Source of the DNA: Nocardioides scoriae
Lineage (GTDB): Bacteria > Actinomycetota > Actinomycetes > Propionibacteriales > Nocardioidaceae
DNA: 64,000 bases
NCBI RefSeq assembly: GCF_900104965.1
Contig: NZ_LT629757.1
Location: forward strand, 1,860,001-1,924,000
Direction of reading: 5' to 3'
Positions 32,959 through 41,125 of this stretch are shown piece by piece. The notes beneath the pieces are model-generated. The model was not told where the DNA came from, made no database searches, and worked only from the letters and a program-made list of their open reading frames with translations. Both the position numbers and the translations under genes were made by a program. Every line of letters starts with the position of its first letter. The first letter of the stretch is position 1.

Positions 32959-34559
32959 GAATCGAACGGCTGTACCTCAAGAACTACAAGAGCTTGAATG
33001 ATTTCACCATCGACTTCGACGAGACCGAATTTGCAACCGTGCTCGTTGGGGAGAACGGAACCGGAAAGTCGAATCTCTTCGAGGCTATCGCAGAAATTTT
33101 TGCCGACCTCGACAACAGCGAGCGCCCTAAATTCCATTATTCGCTAATCTACACCTGTCGAGGAAATCGAATAACCATAATCGGCACCCCTGAGAAACGC
33201 CCGTCCATCAGCGTTGGAGAAGGTGATGAGGTCGAGGAGTACACCTGGGCACGCTTCGAGCGCGAGAAAGACGACCTCCTTCCGCGCTATGTTTTCGCCT
33301 ACTATTCGGGGCCTTCGAACCGGCTTCAAAGTCACTTTCTGCAACATCAGCGGGACTTCTATAACGCAATCATCAAAGACACCACCGGAGAACCGCCACC
33401 TATCCGCCGTCTCTTTTACTGCATGCCCGAACACAGTCGGTGGGTGCTCCTGGCTTATTTTCTTCGCTCGAGCCAGCCTCCTAAATTTCTCATGGAGAAC
33501 TTTGAGATTGAGGGTTTCGACTCAGCACTGCTCGTGCTGCACAAGCCAGAGTGGGCAAACAAATGGTCTCAGCGGCGGCCGCCCCCAGCATCTGTGGCAG
33601 CTCATTCCGATGGACGATTCTGGTGGTCACGTGGAGTCGTCAAGACGTTCCTCCAGCGTTTGTGGGATCTATCGCTAACGCCGCTTGCTGTGTCAGAAGG
33701 CCACCGGGAAGACTTTCGCAGTCAAGACGTTAACGAAGAGCGTTTGTACCTCTATATCCCTGACGTCGAAACGCTCCAACGCCTTCAGGCCGCTTACCAC
33801 GATGAAGCCGCCCTATTCGCCGCACTGGAAAGTACGGACATTTCTAACTTAGTGCGAGACGTTCGCGTTCGCGTCATGAGAAACGGAGAACCGATACTAT
33901 TCACGGCACTTAGCGAAGGCGAGAAACAGCTGCTTACCGTTATCGGCTTGATGCAGTTCACGCGCCATGACGAATCTTTGTTTCTTCTTGATGAACCGGA
34001 TACCCACCTTAACCCCAAATGGAAGTTGCGGTACCTAAGGGAAATCTCGAGGCAAGCAGGCTTGGCCACGGGCGAGGGTGAGATTGACGATTGGGTGGAT
34101 GGCACCAGTCAGATGATCTTGGCAACCCACGACCCCCTCACTATTGCGGGCCTTTCAGCCAACCAAGTTCAGATGTTTGAAAGGGCTGACGGCAAGACAA
34201 CTGTGCGATCTCCCGAAGAGGACCCTCGTGGTTTAGGAGTTGCAGGTGTACTTATCCAGATGTTCGGGCTGCCCACTACTCTCGACCTTGAAACGCAGGA
34301 CAAAATTGATCGTCGAAATGAGCTAGCCCGCCTTGATATGCGTACACCGCATCAAGAAACCCAACTTGACAAACTCGCCACTGAACTCTCTGCGCTCGGT
34401 CTAGCGTATGAGTCGCGCGACCCAGACTATCGCCAGTATCTTCGGCATCTTCATGAGTGGGAGAATGCGCATGCACGGGCGTTGAAAACGCTGCCCGTTG
34501 CCGAGCAGGAACGGCTGATGGATGACATCTTCGATCGGATGTTTGGTCAAGAAACATGA
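32955..34559 (+). CDS. RecF/PtuA-like ABC ATPase of the hybrid defence system
   Basis: This is a 534-residue ATPase of the OLD/RecF/SMC type. It begins MRIERLYLKNYKSLNDFTID, the common opening of this class. Walker A is GENGTGKS at 32-39; the ABC-like signature is LSEGEKQLL near 319; Walker B is FLLDEPDTH near 343; and the switch His lies in LATHDPLT near 391. There is no TOPRIM nuclease domain at the C-terminus, unlike OLD proteins. Its partner is therefore the HNH gene that overlaps by 4 bp. This pairing is that of the Septu system (PtuA/PtuB). The GTG start overlaps hsdS by 4 bp, so it is built into the methyltransferase operon. Confidence 0.9.
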   Translation: MRIERLYLKNYKSLNDFTIDFDETEFATVLVGENGTGKSNLFEAIAEIFADLDNSERPKFHYSLIYTCRGNRITIIGTPEKRPSISVGEGDEVEEYTWARFEREKDDLLPRYVFAYYSGPSNRLQSHFLQHQRDFYNAIIKDTTGEPPPIRRLFYCMPEHSRWVLLAYFLRSSQPPKFLMENFEIEGFDSALLVLHKPEWANKWSQRRPPPASVAAHSDGRFWWSRGVVKTFLQRLWDLSLTPLAVSEGHREDFRSQDVNEERLYLYIPDVETLQRLQAAYHDEAALFAALESTDISNLVRDVRVRVMRNGEPILFTALSEGEKQLLTVIGLMQFTRHDESLFLLDEPDTHLNPKWKLRYLREISRQAGLATGEGEIDDWVDGTSQMILATHDPLTIAGLSANQVQMFERADGKTTVRSPEEDPRGLGVAGVLIQMFGLPTTLDLETQDKIDRRNELARLDMRTPHQETQLDKLATELSALGLAYESRDPDYRQYLRHLHEWENAHARALKTLPVAEQERLMDDIFDRMFGQET

Positions 34560-35458
34560 TCCCTATACGCACCCGGCCAGACGAGATCTCCAATGATTGG
34601 ATTGAGCGCGCCGCAGCCGTCACCCGTCAATTGGACGCGTGTGTAGATGACGACGAATCAGTTGCGGAGGACGTACGGAGGACGCGGCATCAGAAGCAGG
34701 CGCAGATTATGAATAGCAGCGGCAATCTTTGGTCGGAACTCAAGCCCATTCTCATGGGCTGGTCCCACCAAAAGTGCTGGTATTCAGAATTGCGTGATGA
34801 TGGATCGGACTATCATGTGGATCACTTCAGACCAAAATTGCGAGTTCGAAATTCAGGTGAACCTGACCGCGATGGATACTGGTGGTTGGCCTTCGAGTGG
34901 ACTAATTATCGTCTAGCTGTTGGTTGGGTCAATTCTGGTCACAAGGTCGACAAGGTTCGAAAGGGTAAGGACGACGCCTTTCCGCTCCACCCCACGAGTC
35001 CGGTCTGCCGACGCCCGGGCGAAGACATCTCGCTTGAGATCTCAGTATTGTTGGACCCTGTAAGTGAAACGGATGCGTTACTGCTCGACTTTGACGAGAC
35101 GGGGCTGCCAAAGTCGGCTGCATTAGGGTGGAACGCAGAGCGGGTTCGAGACAGCATAAAACTTCTCCATCTGGATTGTCCTCGCATGGTGGCTGCACGA
35201 CAGGAAGTCTGGCGCCGTTGTGAGCGCCATTTGACGAATGCCCTTGCTGCGCTCAGCGTAACAGCGAGCGACTTCCGCCCCCGAGATGGAAAGACTGCGG
35301 AGGACTGGATGGAGGAAGCGTGTCTCATGATGGAGCCCGAATCGCCGCTGTCTGCAGTGGCCATCGCTTGTGCGACTAATTCCCCTCATACGTGGGCGCG
35401 CAGACTGCCTGCCAAGGTGGCGGCTCGCCGCGCGGGGCCCGGCACCACTGCTTCCTAA
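34556..35458 (+). CDS. PtuB-like HNH endonuclease of the hybrid defence system
   Basis: This is a 300-residue putative nuclease. The HNH core begins CWYSE at residues 74-78 and continues to YHVDHFRPK with Asp89-His90, then GYWWLAFEWTNYRLAV with Asn117, and KDDAFPL. This is the pattern known from PtuB and related HNH proteins associated with ATPases. The usual zinc cysteines are mostly lost: CxxC is C74-x-x-S77, and the later CxxCN is replaced by GWVNSGHK. Residues 160-300 are a helical C-terminal region without recognised motifs. The ATG overlaps the ATPase stop by 4 bp. It likely cuts DNA (or tRNA) when the ATPase is triggered. Function is inferred from family and context. Confidence 0.82.
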   Translation: MIPIRTRPDEISNDWIERAAAVTRQLDACVDDDESVAEDVRRTRHQKQAQIMNSSGNLWSELKPILMGWSHQKCWYSELRDDGSDYHVDHFRPKLRVRNSGEPDRDGYWWLAFEWTNYRLAVGWVNSGHKVDKVRKGKDDAFPLHPTSPVCRRPGEDISLEISVLLDPVSETDALLLDFDETGLPKSAALGWNAERVRDSIKLLHLDCPRMVAARQEVWRRCERHLTNALAALSVTASDFRPRDGKTAEDWMEEACLMMEPESPLSAVAIACATNSPHTWARRLPAKVAARRAGPGTTAS

Positions 35459-35652
35459 CGGGCTACACAGGCCCAATCTGGGTGTCCCTCGCTCCGTTCC
35501 TTGCCGCGCGACCGATTGTCCCACTGTCCACCCCGCGATTGCTCTGGGCCTCGGAATGGTCGCTGCTGGGGGCCCGTCACTCGAGTTGTGCTTCCAATCA
35601 AATGGAGGTATGCGGGTTGCCCTGCGCAATCCTCCTGTCCGCTAGGACACGG

Positions 35653-36444
35653 TCAGTCCGTCCCGTGGCGGCGTACGAACTCCAGGATCGTCTCCGACAG
35701 CTCCGGCCGGCACACGATGAGGTCGGGCAGGGAGACGTCGTCCTGGTTGTAGCGCAGAGGCGAGCCGTCGACGCGGCTGGTGAACAGACCGGCGGCGCGG
35801 GCGACGGCGACGGGGGCGGCGGAGTCCCACTCGTACTGTCCCCCGGCGTGGATGTAGGCGTCGGCGACGTCGCGGACGACCGCCATCACCTTGGCGCCGG
35901 CGGAGCCCATCGGGACCAGCTCGGCGTCGATCTCGGCGGCGAACGCCTCGACGAAGGCCGGCGGGCGGGTGCGGCTGACGACGATGCGGGTTCGGCTGGA
36001 GCTCGACGGGGGCACGAGCGGGGGGCGGCCGGTGTGGAAGGTCTCCCCCAGCGCCGACTGGGCGACCGCGCCGGCGACGAGGTCGCCCAGGCCGCCGGAG
36101 CCGTCGCCGGCGCCGCGCTGCCACAGCGCGACGTGGACGGCCCAGTCGTCGCGAGGCGGCTCCGAGAACTCCCGGGTGCCGTCGAGCGGGTCGATGATCC
36201 AGACCCGGTCGGTGAGGCTGCGGTCGTGAGCCGACTCGGTGCCGCGCCACGACTCCTCCGACAGGATCGCGTCGTCGGGCCGGTGCTCGGCGAGCACCTT
36301 CATGAGGTGCTCGTGGGCGGCCATGTCGCCGGCGTCCTTGAGGGCACGGCCCTCCAGGCCCTGGCGGCGTACGTCGAGCAGCAGCTCTCCGGCGGAGGTC
36401 GCGGCCCAGGCGGCGAGCTCGTGGTCATCGGCGAAGTCAGTCAC
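35653..36444 (-). CDS. cysQ: 3'(2'),5'-bisphosphate nucleotidase (inositol monophosphatase family)
   Basis: This 263-residue magnesium-dependent phosphatase removes PAP from sulfate assimilation, or dephosphorylates inositol phosphates. Metal-binding motifs are the Glu-Glu in ILSEESWRG and DPLDGTREF (DPxDGTxxF), with the late site GGQYEWDSAAPVAVARAAG. The start is GTG 36444, with AGGGTGG upstream; the longer open frame upstream is out of family. It begins the host chromosome again after the island and lies 29 bp downstream of pth, possibly in the rplY-pth-cysQ transcript. Confidence 0.92.
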   Translation of the reverse strand: MTDFADDHELAAWAATSAGELLLDVRRQGLEGRALKDAGDMAAHEHLMKVLAEHRPDDAILSEESWRGTESAHDRSLTDRVWIIDPLDGTREFSEPPRDDWAVHVALWQRGAGDGSGGLGDLVAGAVAQSALGETFHTGRPPLVPPSSSSRTRIVVSRTRPPAFVEAFAAEIDAELVPMGSAGAKVMAVVRDVADAYIHAGGQYEWDSAAPVAVARAAGLFTSRVDGSPLRYNQDDVSLPDLIVCRPELSETILEFVRRHGTD

Positions 36445-36473
36445 GCCGACCACCCTAGTGAGCCGGTGCGTGG

Positions 36474-37067
36474 CTAGGAGTTGTACCTCTGCTGCGTGGC
36501 CTCGAGGCCCTCGCGCACCAGCGACTCGACGGCGTCGGCCGCGGAGTCGACCTGGAAGGGGAGCTCCTTCTGCTCGACCTTGGAGTACGCCGAGAGCACG
36601 AAGTCGGCGGGCTCCTGGCGACCCGGCGGGCGGCCGATGCCGGCGCGCACGCGGTAGAAGTCGCCCGTGCCGAGCGAGGCGCGCATCGACTTCAGGCCGT
36701 TGTGGCCGTTGTCGCCGCCGCCGAGCTTGGTGCGCAGCGTGCCGAAGGCGATGTCGAGCTCGTCGTGGATCGCCACGACGTGGTCGGGGGCGACCTTGTA
36801 GAAGCTGGCCAGCGCCTTGACCGGTCCCCCGGACTCGTTCATGTAGCAGCGGGGTCGCGCCAGCACGACCCGCGGTGACGCAGAGCCGGGCGCGCCGAGC
36901 CGTCCTTCGACGACGTCGGCGCGCCCGGTCTTGTGCTTGCGCCACGAGCCGCCCGTGCGCCGGGCGAGCTCGTCGGTGACGAGGTAGCCGATGTTGTGCC
37001 GCGTCCCGGCGTACGTCGGACCGGGGTTGCCCAGCCCGACGACCAGCCAGACCGCGTCATCGACCAC
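36474..37067 (-). CDS. pth: Peptidyl-tRNA hydrolase
   Basis: This 197-residue enzyme releases peptides from prematurely dissociated peptidyl-tRNA. The family opening [20 protein letters not shown] includes the catalytic His. YMNESGGPV carries the conserved Asn, and [11 protein letters not shown] the Asp. [12 protein letters not shown] is the substrate loop. The start is most likely the GTG at 37067; no good ribosome site precedes it, and it is only 9 bp from the rplY stop, so translational coupling to rplY is likely. Confidence 0.95.
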   Translation of the reverse strand: MVDDAVWLVVGLGNPGPTYAGTRHNIGYLVTDELARRTGGSWRKHKTGRADVVEGRLGAPGSASPRVVLARPRCYMNESGGPVKALASFYKVAPDHVVAIHDELDIAFGTLRTKLGGGDNGHNGLKSMRASLGTGDFYRVRAGIGRPPGRQEPADFVLSAYSKVEQKELPFQVDSAADAVESLVREGLEATQQRYNS

Positions 37068-37076
37068 CGGAGGAGA

Positions 37077-37784
37077 TCAGCGCTGGCCGTCGTTGGCGTC
37101 GGTCTCGGGGACGGTGTCGCCCTCGCCGGCCTTCTCGGACTCGCTGCCCTCGGTGGCCTCGGCGGCCTCCTCGTCGGACTCGTCGCGCTCGATGCCGGCC
37201 TCGGCCTCGGCCTCCTCCAGCTCCGCGTCGACCTCGGCCGCCGTGGGCGCGTGGATGACGTTGACGACGAGCAGGTCCTCGTCGGTGAGCATGGTGGCGC
37301 CGCTGGGCAGCTGGAGGTCCTTGGCGAACACCTGGAAGCCGACCTCGGCGTCCTCGACGGAGATCTCGAACGACTCGGGGATCGCGGTGGCGTCGGCCTC
37401 GACGGAGACCGTGTTGAGCTCGGTCACGGTCAGGGCGTCGGACTTGGACTCGCCGACGACCACGACGGGGATGTCGACGGTGACCATCTCGCCCTTGCGG
37501 ACCTCGACGAAGTCGAGGTGCTCGAGGAAGCCCTTGATCGGGTCGCTCTGGACCTGCTTGGTCAGCGCGAGGTACTTCTTGCCCTCGACGTCGATGCTCA
37601 GCAGCGCGTTGGAGCCGCCGTGCTTGAGCGCCATCATCGTGTCGTGGCCGGGCATCGTGACGTGCACGGGCTCGTTGCCGTGGCCGTAGATCACGGCAGG
37701 CACCTTGGACTCGCGGCGGATCCGGCGGGCGGCACCCTTGCCGAACTCGGTGCGGGTCTCGGCCTTGATCAGCTCTTCGGGCAT
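37077..37784 (-). CDS. rplY: Ribosomal protein bL25 (general stress protein CTC type)
   Basis: This is the 5S rRNA-binding ribosomal protein in its long CTC form, 235 residues. The N-terminal L25 domain runs from EFGKGAARRIRRESKVPAV through the GHGNEPVHV and VEGKKYLALTKQVQ segments. The C-terminal TL5/CTC domain follows, ending in a very acidic tail (DESDEEAAEATEGSESEKAG) of about 50 residues. An ATG with GGAGCACCAC upstream sets the start. It leads the pth and cysQ genes. TAGGAT on the minus strand at 37960-37965 is a possible -10 element. The rest of the 228-bp gap to 38012 shows nothing further. Confidence 0.95.
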   Translation of the reverse strand: MPEELIKAETRTEFGKGAARRIRRESKVPAVIYGHGNEPVHVTMPGHDTMMALKHGGSNALLSIDVEGKKYLALTKQVQSDPIKGFLEHLDFVEVRKGEMVTVDIPVVVVGESKSDALTVTELNTVSVEADATAIPESFEISVEDAEVGFQVFAKDLQLPSGATMLTDEDLLVVNVIHAPTAAEVDAELEEAEAEAGIERDESDEEAAEATEGSESEKAGEGDTVPETDANDGQR

Positions 37785-38012
37785 GTGGTGCTCCTCAGTG
37801 GTTCGGGCGTGCGGGTTGCGTCAGGGGGTGGTTGCCGCGGGTCGGGGACCTCACTGTGCGAACGCGAGCCGGACGGGCACGGCGCATGGGATCACGAGCC
37901 GACCACGTCGATCACGGAACGACCCTCGAGGTCCGCTCCCTCGCCGAGGCAACCGCACGATCCTAACGGGTGGCGGCAGCGGTCGGCGAATCGGGTGGCG
38001 GCGGTCGCCGGC

Positions 38013-38555
38013 TCACCAGACGTCGCCCGGACGGGGGTCGCAGACCAGGCGGGTGCCGGCCGGCACCGGGCGGGTGCCGGCGAGGACCAGCACGGCGCCG
38101 TCGTCGTCGGGCGTGGGCTCCCAGGACCCGCCACCGGACGGGCTGCGGACGCCGGTGGGGCCGGGCCAGGGCACCCAGCCGCGGGCGAGGTAGAGCGGCA
38201 TCCCTTGGTCGCTGCTGCCCAGGGCGAGCAGCTCGGCCCCCTCGGCGCGGGCGCGCTCCTCCAGGGCGGCCATCACGGCGGCGGCCAGGCCACGGCGGCG
38301 GCGGTCGGGCGCGACGGCCACGGCCTCGACGTACGCCGTGCGGACCGGCCGGTCGTCGACGAGCAGCTCGCGCCACACGACCGAGCCGTGCGCGACGACC
38401 CGATCCCCCTCCTCGACCAGGGCGTGGGTGCCGCCCAGGGCGTGGTCCCAGTCGGTCTGGTCGAAGTCGTCGGGGAAGGCGGCGTCCATCAGCAGGCGCA
38501 CGCCGGCCAGCCGCGCCTCGCCGAGCTCGTCGGTGCGCGCCAGCCGGACCTGCAC
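38013..38555 (-). CDS. GNAT acetyltransferase of the aminoglycoside 2'-N-acetyltransferase (AAC(2')-I) family
   Basis: This is a 180-residue GNAT protein. It matches the mycobacterial AAC(2')-Ic pattern well beyond generic GNATs. FPDDFDQTDWDHALGGTHAL corresponds to the substrate-side helix, VEAVAVAPDRRRRGLAAAVM is the acetyl-CoA loop, LYLARGWVPWPGPTGV follows, and the protein ends in PGDVW as in that family. Such enzymes acetylate the 2' amino group of gentamicin, tobramycin and similar drugs, but chromosomal copies are thought to have a native cell-wall or metabolite role. The GTG start at 38555 lies 10 bp after prs. Resistance activity is not shown by sequence alone. Confidence 0.85.
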   Translation of the reverse strand: MQVRLARTDELGEARLAGVRLLMDAAFPDDFDQTDWDHALGGTHALVEEGDRVVAHGSVVWRELLVDDRPVRTAYVEAVAVAPDRRRRGLAAAVMAALEERARAEGAELLALGSSDQGMPLYLARGWVPWPGPTGVRSPSGGGSWEPTPDDDGAVLVLAGTRPVPAGTRLVCDPRPGDVW

Positions 38556-38565
38556 CGGACCGGCC

Positions 38566-39546
38566 TCAGGCGTGGCCGTCGAACATCGAGGTCACCGAGC
38601 CGTCCTCGAAGACCTCCTTGATCGCCCGGGAGATGAGCGGGGCGATCGAGAGCACCGTCAGCTTGTCGAAGAGGCACTCGTCGGGGATCGGCAGCGTGTT
38701 GGTGACCACGACCTCGGTGGCCGGGGAGTTCTTGAGCCGGTCGACCGCGGGGTCGGAGAGGATCGCGTGGGTCGCGGCGATGATGACGCCGGCCGCGCCG
38801 TCGGCCATGAGGGCCTCGGCGGCCTTCACGATCGTGCCGCCGGTGTCGATCATGTCGTCGGTGAGGATGCAGATGCGGCCCTCGACCTTGCCGACCACGC
38901 GGTTGGCGACGGTCTCGTTGGGCCGGTCCTCGCGTCGGGTCTTGTGGATGAAGGCCAGCGGGACGCCGCCGAGGCGGGCCGACCAGCGCTCGGCGACCTT
39001 GATCCGGCCGGCGTCGGGCGAGACGACGGCGAGCCGCTGGTCGCCGTACTTCTCCTTGACGTAGTCGGCCAGGATCGGCATCGCCATCAGGTGGTCGACG
39101 GGGCCGTCGAAGAAGCCCTGGATCTGGTCGGCGTGCAGGTCGACGGCGATCAGCCGGTCGGCGCCGGCGGTCTTGAACAGGTCGGCCATGAGGCGGGCGC
39201 TGATGGGCTCGCGGCCGCGGTGCTTCTTGTCCTGGCGGGCGTAGCCGTAGAACGGCAGCACCACGGTGATCCGCTTGGCCGAGGCGCGCTTGAGCGCGTC
39301 GACCATGATCAGGTGCTCCATGATCCACTCGTTGACCGGAGCGGTGTGGCTCTGGATCACGAAGGCGTCGGAGCCGCGCACGGACTCCTCGTAGCGCACG
39401 TAGATCTCGGAGTTGGCGAACTCGTACGCCGAGGTGGGTACCAGCTCGGTGCCCATGAGGCTGGCCACCTCGTCCGCCAGCGCCGGGTGGGCCCGTCCGG
39501 TGAAGACCATCAGGTTCTTCTCGGTGGTGCGCTTCATTCCGCTCAC
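38566..39546 (-). CDS. prs: Ribose-phosphate pyrophosphokinase
   Basis: This enzyme makes PRPP from ribose-5-phosphate and ATP for nucleotide, His and Trp synthesis. It has 326 residues. The ATP-site segment SEIYVRYEESVRGSDAFVIQ and the divalent-metal site VDLHADQIQGFFD are clear. The PRPP loop is ILTDDMIDTGGTI. The start is GTG 39546 with AGGAG eight bases upstream. It lies downstream of glmU with a 114-bp gap that shows no special structure, and upstream of the acetyltransferase. The glmU-prs-rplY-pth order is conserved in actinobacteria. Confidence 0.97.
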   Translation of the reverse strand: MSGMKRTTEKNLMVFTGRAHPALADEVASLMGTELVPTSAYEFANSEIYVRYEESVRGSDAFVIQSHTAPVNEWIMEHLIMVDALKRASAKRITVVLPFYGYARQDKKHRGREPISARLMADLFKTAGADRLIAVDLHADQIQGFFDGPVDHLMAMPILADYVKEKYGDQRLAVVSPDAGRIKVAERWSARLGGVPLAFIHKTRREDRPNETVANRVVGKVEGRICILTDDMIDTGGTIVKAAEALMADGAAGVIIAATHAILSDPAVDRLKNSPATEVVVTNTLPIPDECLFDKLTVLSIAPLISRAIKEVFEDGSVTSMFDGHA

Positions 39547-39660
39547 TGCTGACTGCTCCTCGGGGCCGTGCCCATCTCGCCGGTCGCGCCTGCGGGTCCA
39601 TCCTCGCCCACGGGAGCGGTTTCGCGGAACCAGGGTCGGCCGTCGGACGACCCCTGTGGC

Positions 39661-41124
39661 TCAGATCTCCTGCGCCTGCTCGTCCGCGGCGCCCGCGGCC
39701 CGGGCGGCGTCGGCCTGGGCGGTGCCCTCGCGGCGGCGCAGCACCCACCCGGAGATGGTGCGCTGCGGACCCGCGGTGACGGCCAGCGCGCCCGCGGGCA
39801 CGTCCTCGCGGATCACCGAGCCGGCTCCCGTGGCGGCGCCGTCGCCGACGGTCACGGGCGCGACGAAGGTGTTGTTGCTGGCCGTCCGGGCGTGCTTGCC
39901 GATGACGGTGCGGTGCTTGTGGACCCCGTCGTAGTTGGCCACGATCGTGCCGGCCCCGATGTTGGTGCCCTCGCCGATCTCGGCGTCGCCGACGTACGAC
40001 AGGTGCGGGACCTTGGCGCCGTCGCCGATCTGGGCGTTCTTGGTCTCCACGAAGGCGCCGATCTTGCCGCCGGCGCCGAGCCGGGTGCCGGGCCGCAGGT
40101 AGGAGAAGGGCCCGACCGTCGCGCCGGCCCCGATGACGGCGAGCTGGCCGTGGGTGCGCACCACCCGCGCCCCCGCGCCGACCTCGACGTCCTGGAGCGT
40201 GCAGTCGGGGCCGATCACGGCGTCCTCCTCGACCACGGTGGCGCCGAGCAGCTGGGTGCCGGGCAGGATCGTCACGTCCGGGGCGAGCTGGACGTCGACC
40301 TCGATCCAGGTGGTCGCGGGGTCCATCACGGTCACGCCGGCCCGCATCCAGTCGGCCACGATGCGGCGGTTCTTCTCGCGGCCGAGCTCGGCGAGCTGGG
40401 CGCGGTCGTTGGCGCCCTCGGTCTGGAGCACGTCGTCGAGCGGGAAGGCGCCGACGCCGAGGCCGTCCTGGCGGGCCAGGGCGACGGTGTCGGTCAGGTA
40501 GTACTCCCCCGCCGCGTTGTCGGCCGAGAGCCGCGGCAGCGCCTCGCGCAGGAAGGCCGCGTCGAAGGCCAGGATGCCGCTGTTGATCTCGTTGACCGCG
40601 AGCTGCTCGGGGCTGGCGTCCTTCTGCTCCACGATGCCGGTCACGCCGCCGTCGGCGTCGCGCACCACCCGGCCGTAGCCGTGGGGCCGGGCCACGATGC
40701 CCGACAGGATGCTCACCGCGCGGCCGGCGCCCTGGTGGTCCTCGAGGAAGGCGGCCAGGCTGCGGCCCTCGAGGAGCGGCGTGTCGCCGTACGCCACCAG
40801 GACGGTGCCCTCGCGGTCGGCCTCCGGCAGCGCCTCCCACGCGATGCGGACGGCGTGGCCGGTGCCGTCCTGCGTCTTCTGGACGGCGATCAGCGCCTCG
40901 GGCATGGCCTCGGAGACGTGGGGCGCGACCTGCTCGCGCTGGTGGCCCACGACGGCGACCACGCGGCGCGGCTGCAGCTCGGCGACGGCGGCCAGGACGT
41001 GGCCGACCATGCTGCGACCCGCCAGCGGGTGCAGCACCTTGGCGGTCTTGCTCTTCATCCGGGTGCCGCCGCCCGCGGCGAGGACGACGACGGTCACGGC
41101 AGGGGTGGGTCCAGGGGTGCTCAC
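39661..41124 (-). CDS. glmU: Bifunctional UDP-GlcNAc pyrophosphorylase/glucosamine-1-phosphate N-acetyltransferase
   Basis: This enzyme makes UDP-GlcNAc for peptidoglycan. The N-terminal uridylyltransferase domain starts VVLAAGGGTRMKSKTAKVLH and has AYGDTPLL. The C-terminal half is a left-handed beta-helix of hexapeptide repeats (for example GEGTNIGAGTIVANYDGVHK with the catalytic His nearby). A non-conserved Ala-rich tail ends the protein. The start is GTG 41124, only 1 bp after the 3' end of tRNA-Gln, or alternatively GTG 41097. Neither has a normal ribosome site; GGGGAG in the tRNA acceptor stem is the nearest candidate. Length is 487 or 478 residues. Confidence 0.95.
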   Translation of the reverse strand: MSTPGPTPAVTVVVLAAGGGTRMKSKTAKVLHPLAGRSMVGHVLAAVAELQPRRVVAVVGHQREQVAPHVSEAMPEALIAVQKTQDGTGHAVRIAWEALPEADREGTVLVAYGDTPLLEGRSLAAFLEDHQGAGRAVSILSGIVARPHGYGRVVRDADGGVTGIVEQKDASPEQLAVNEINSGILAFDAAFLREALPRLSADNAAGEYYLTDTVALARQDGLGVGAFPLDDVLQTEGANDRAQLAELGREKNRRIVADWMRAGVTVMDPATTWIEVDVQLAPDVTILPGTQLLGATVVEEDAVIGPDCTLQDVEVGAGARVVRTHGQLAVIGAGATVGPFSYLRPGTRLGAGGKIGAFVETKNAQIGDGAKVPHLSYVGDAEIGEGTNIGAGTIVANYDGVHKHRTVIGKHARTASNNTFVAPVTVGDGAATGAGSVIREDVPAGALAVTAGPQRTISGWVLRRREGTAQADAARAAGAADEQAQEI

Positions 41125-41125
41125 G

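Larger units (their letters stand above)
29770..35652. mobile_element. Horizontally acquired defence island (AT-richer segment)
   Basis: From about 29770 to about 35500 the DNA is visibly AT-richer and uses AT-ending codons (for example GAA, AAA, TTT, ATA runs) that are rare in all flanking genes. It contains four plus-strand defence genes and nothing else. The left edge abuts the truncated ligD copy. The right edge falls between the HNH gene stop (35458) and the cysQ stop (35653); that 194-bp stretch has no convincing gene. No integrase, transposase, tRNA or clear direct repeat marks the ends, so the insertion mechanism is unknown. Homologous recombination via ligD-like DNA is possible. Confidence 0.75.

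Noticed and set aside
32955-34559. OLD-family nuclease (ATPase plus TOPRIM)
   Set aside because: No TOPRIM acidic motifs follow the ATPase domain; the nuclease function appears to be in the separate HNH gene.
29789-35475. Short direct repeat ACACAGGC at both ends of the defence island as a target duplication
   Set aside because: Eight bases near each edge are expected by chance, and the repeats do not coincide with sharp composition borders.
30036-35652. Possibility that the ATPase is a split or diverged HsdR
   Set aside because: It has an ABC-type signature (LSEGEKQ) and RecF-like start, no helicase motifs and no PD-ExK nuclease, so it is not an HsdR.
35392-36477. Plus-strand open frame running from the island into cysQ
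   Set aside because: It is antisense to cysQ over most of its length and has no recognisable domain; base composition does not match coding.
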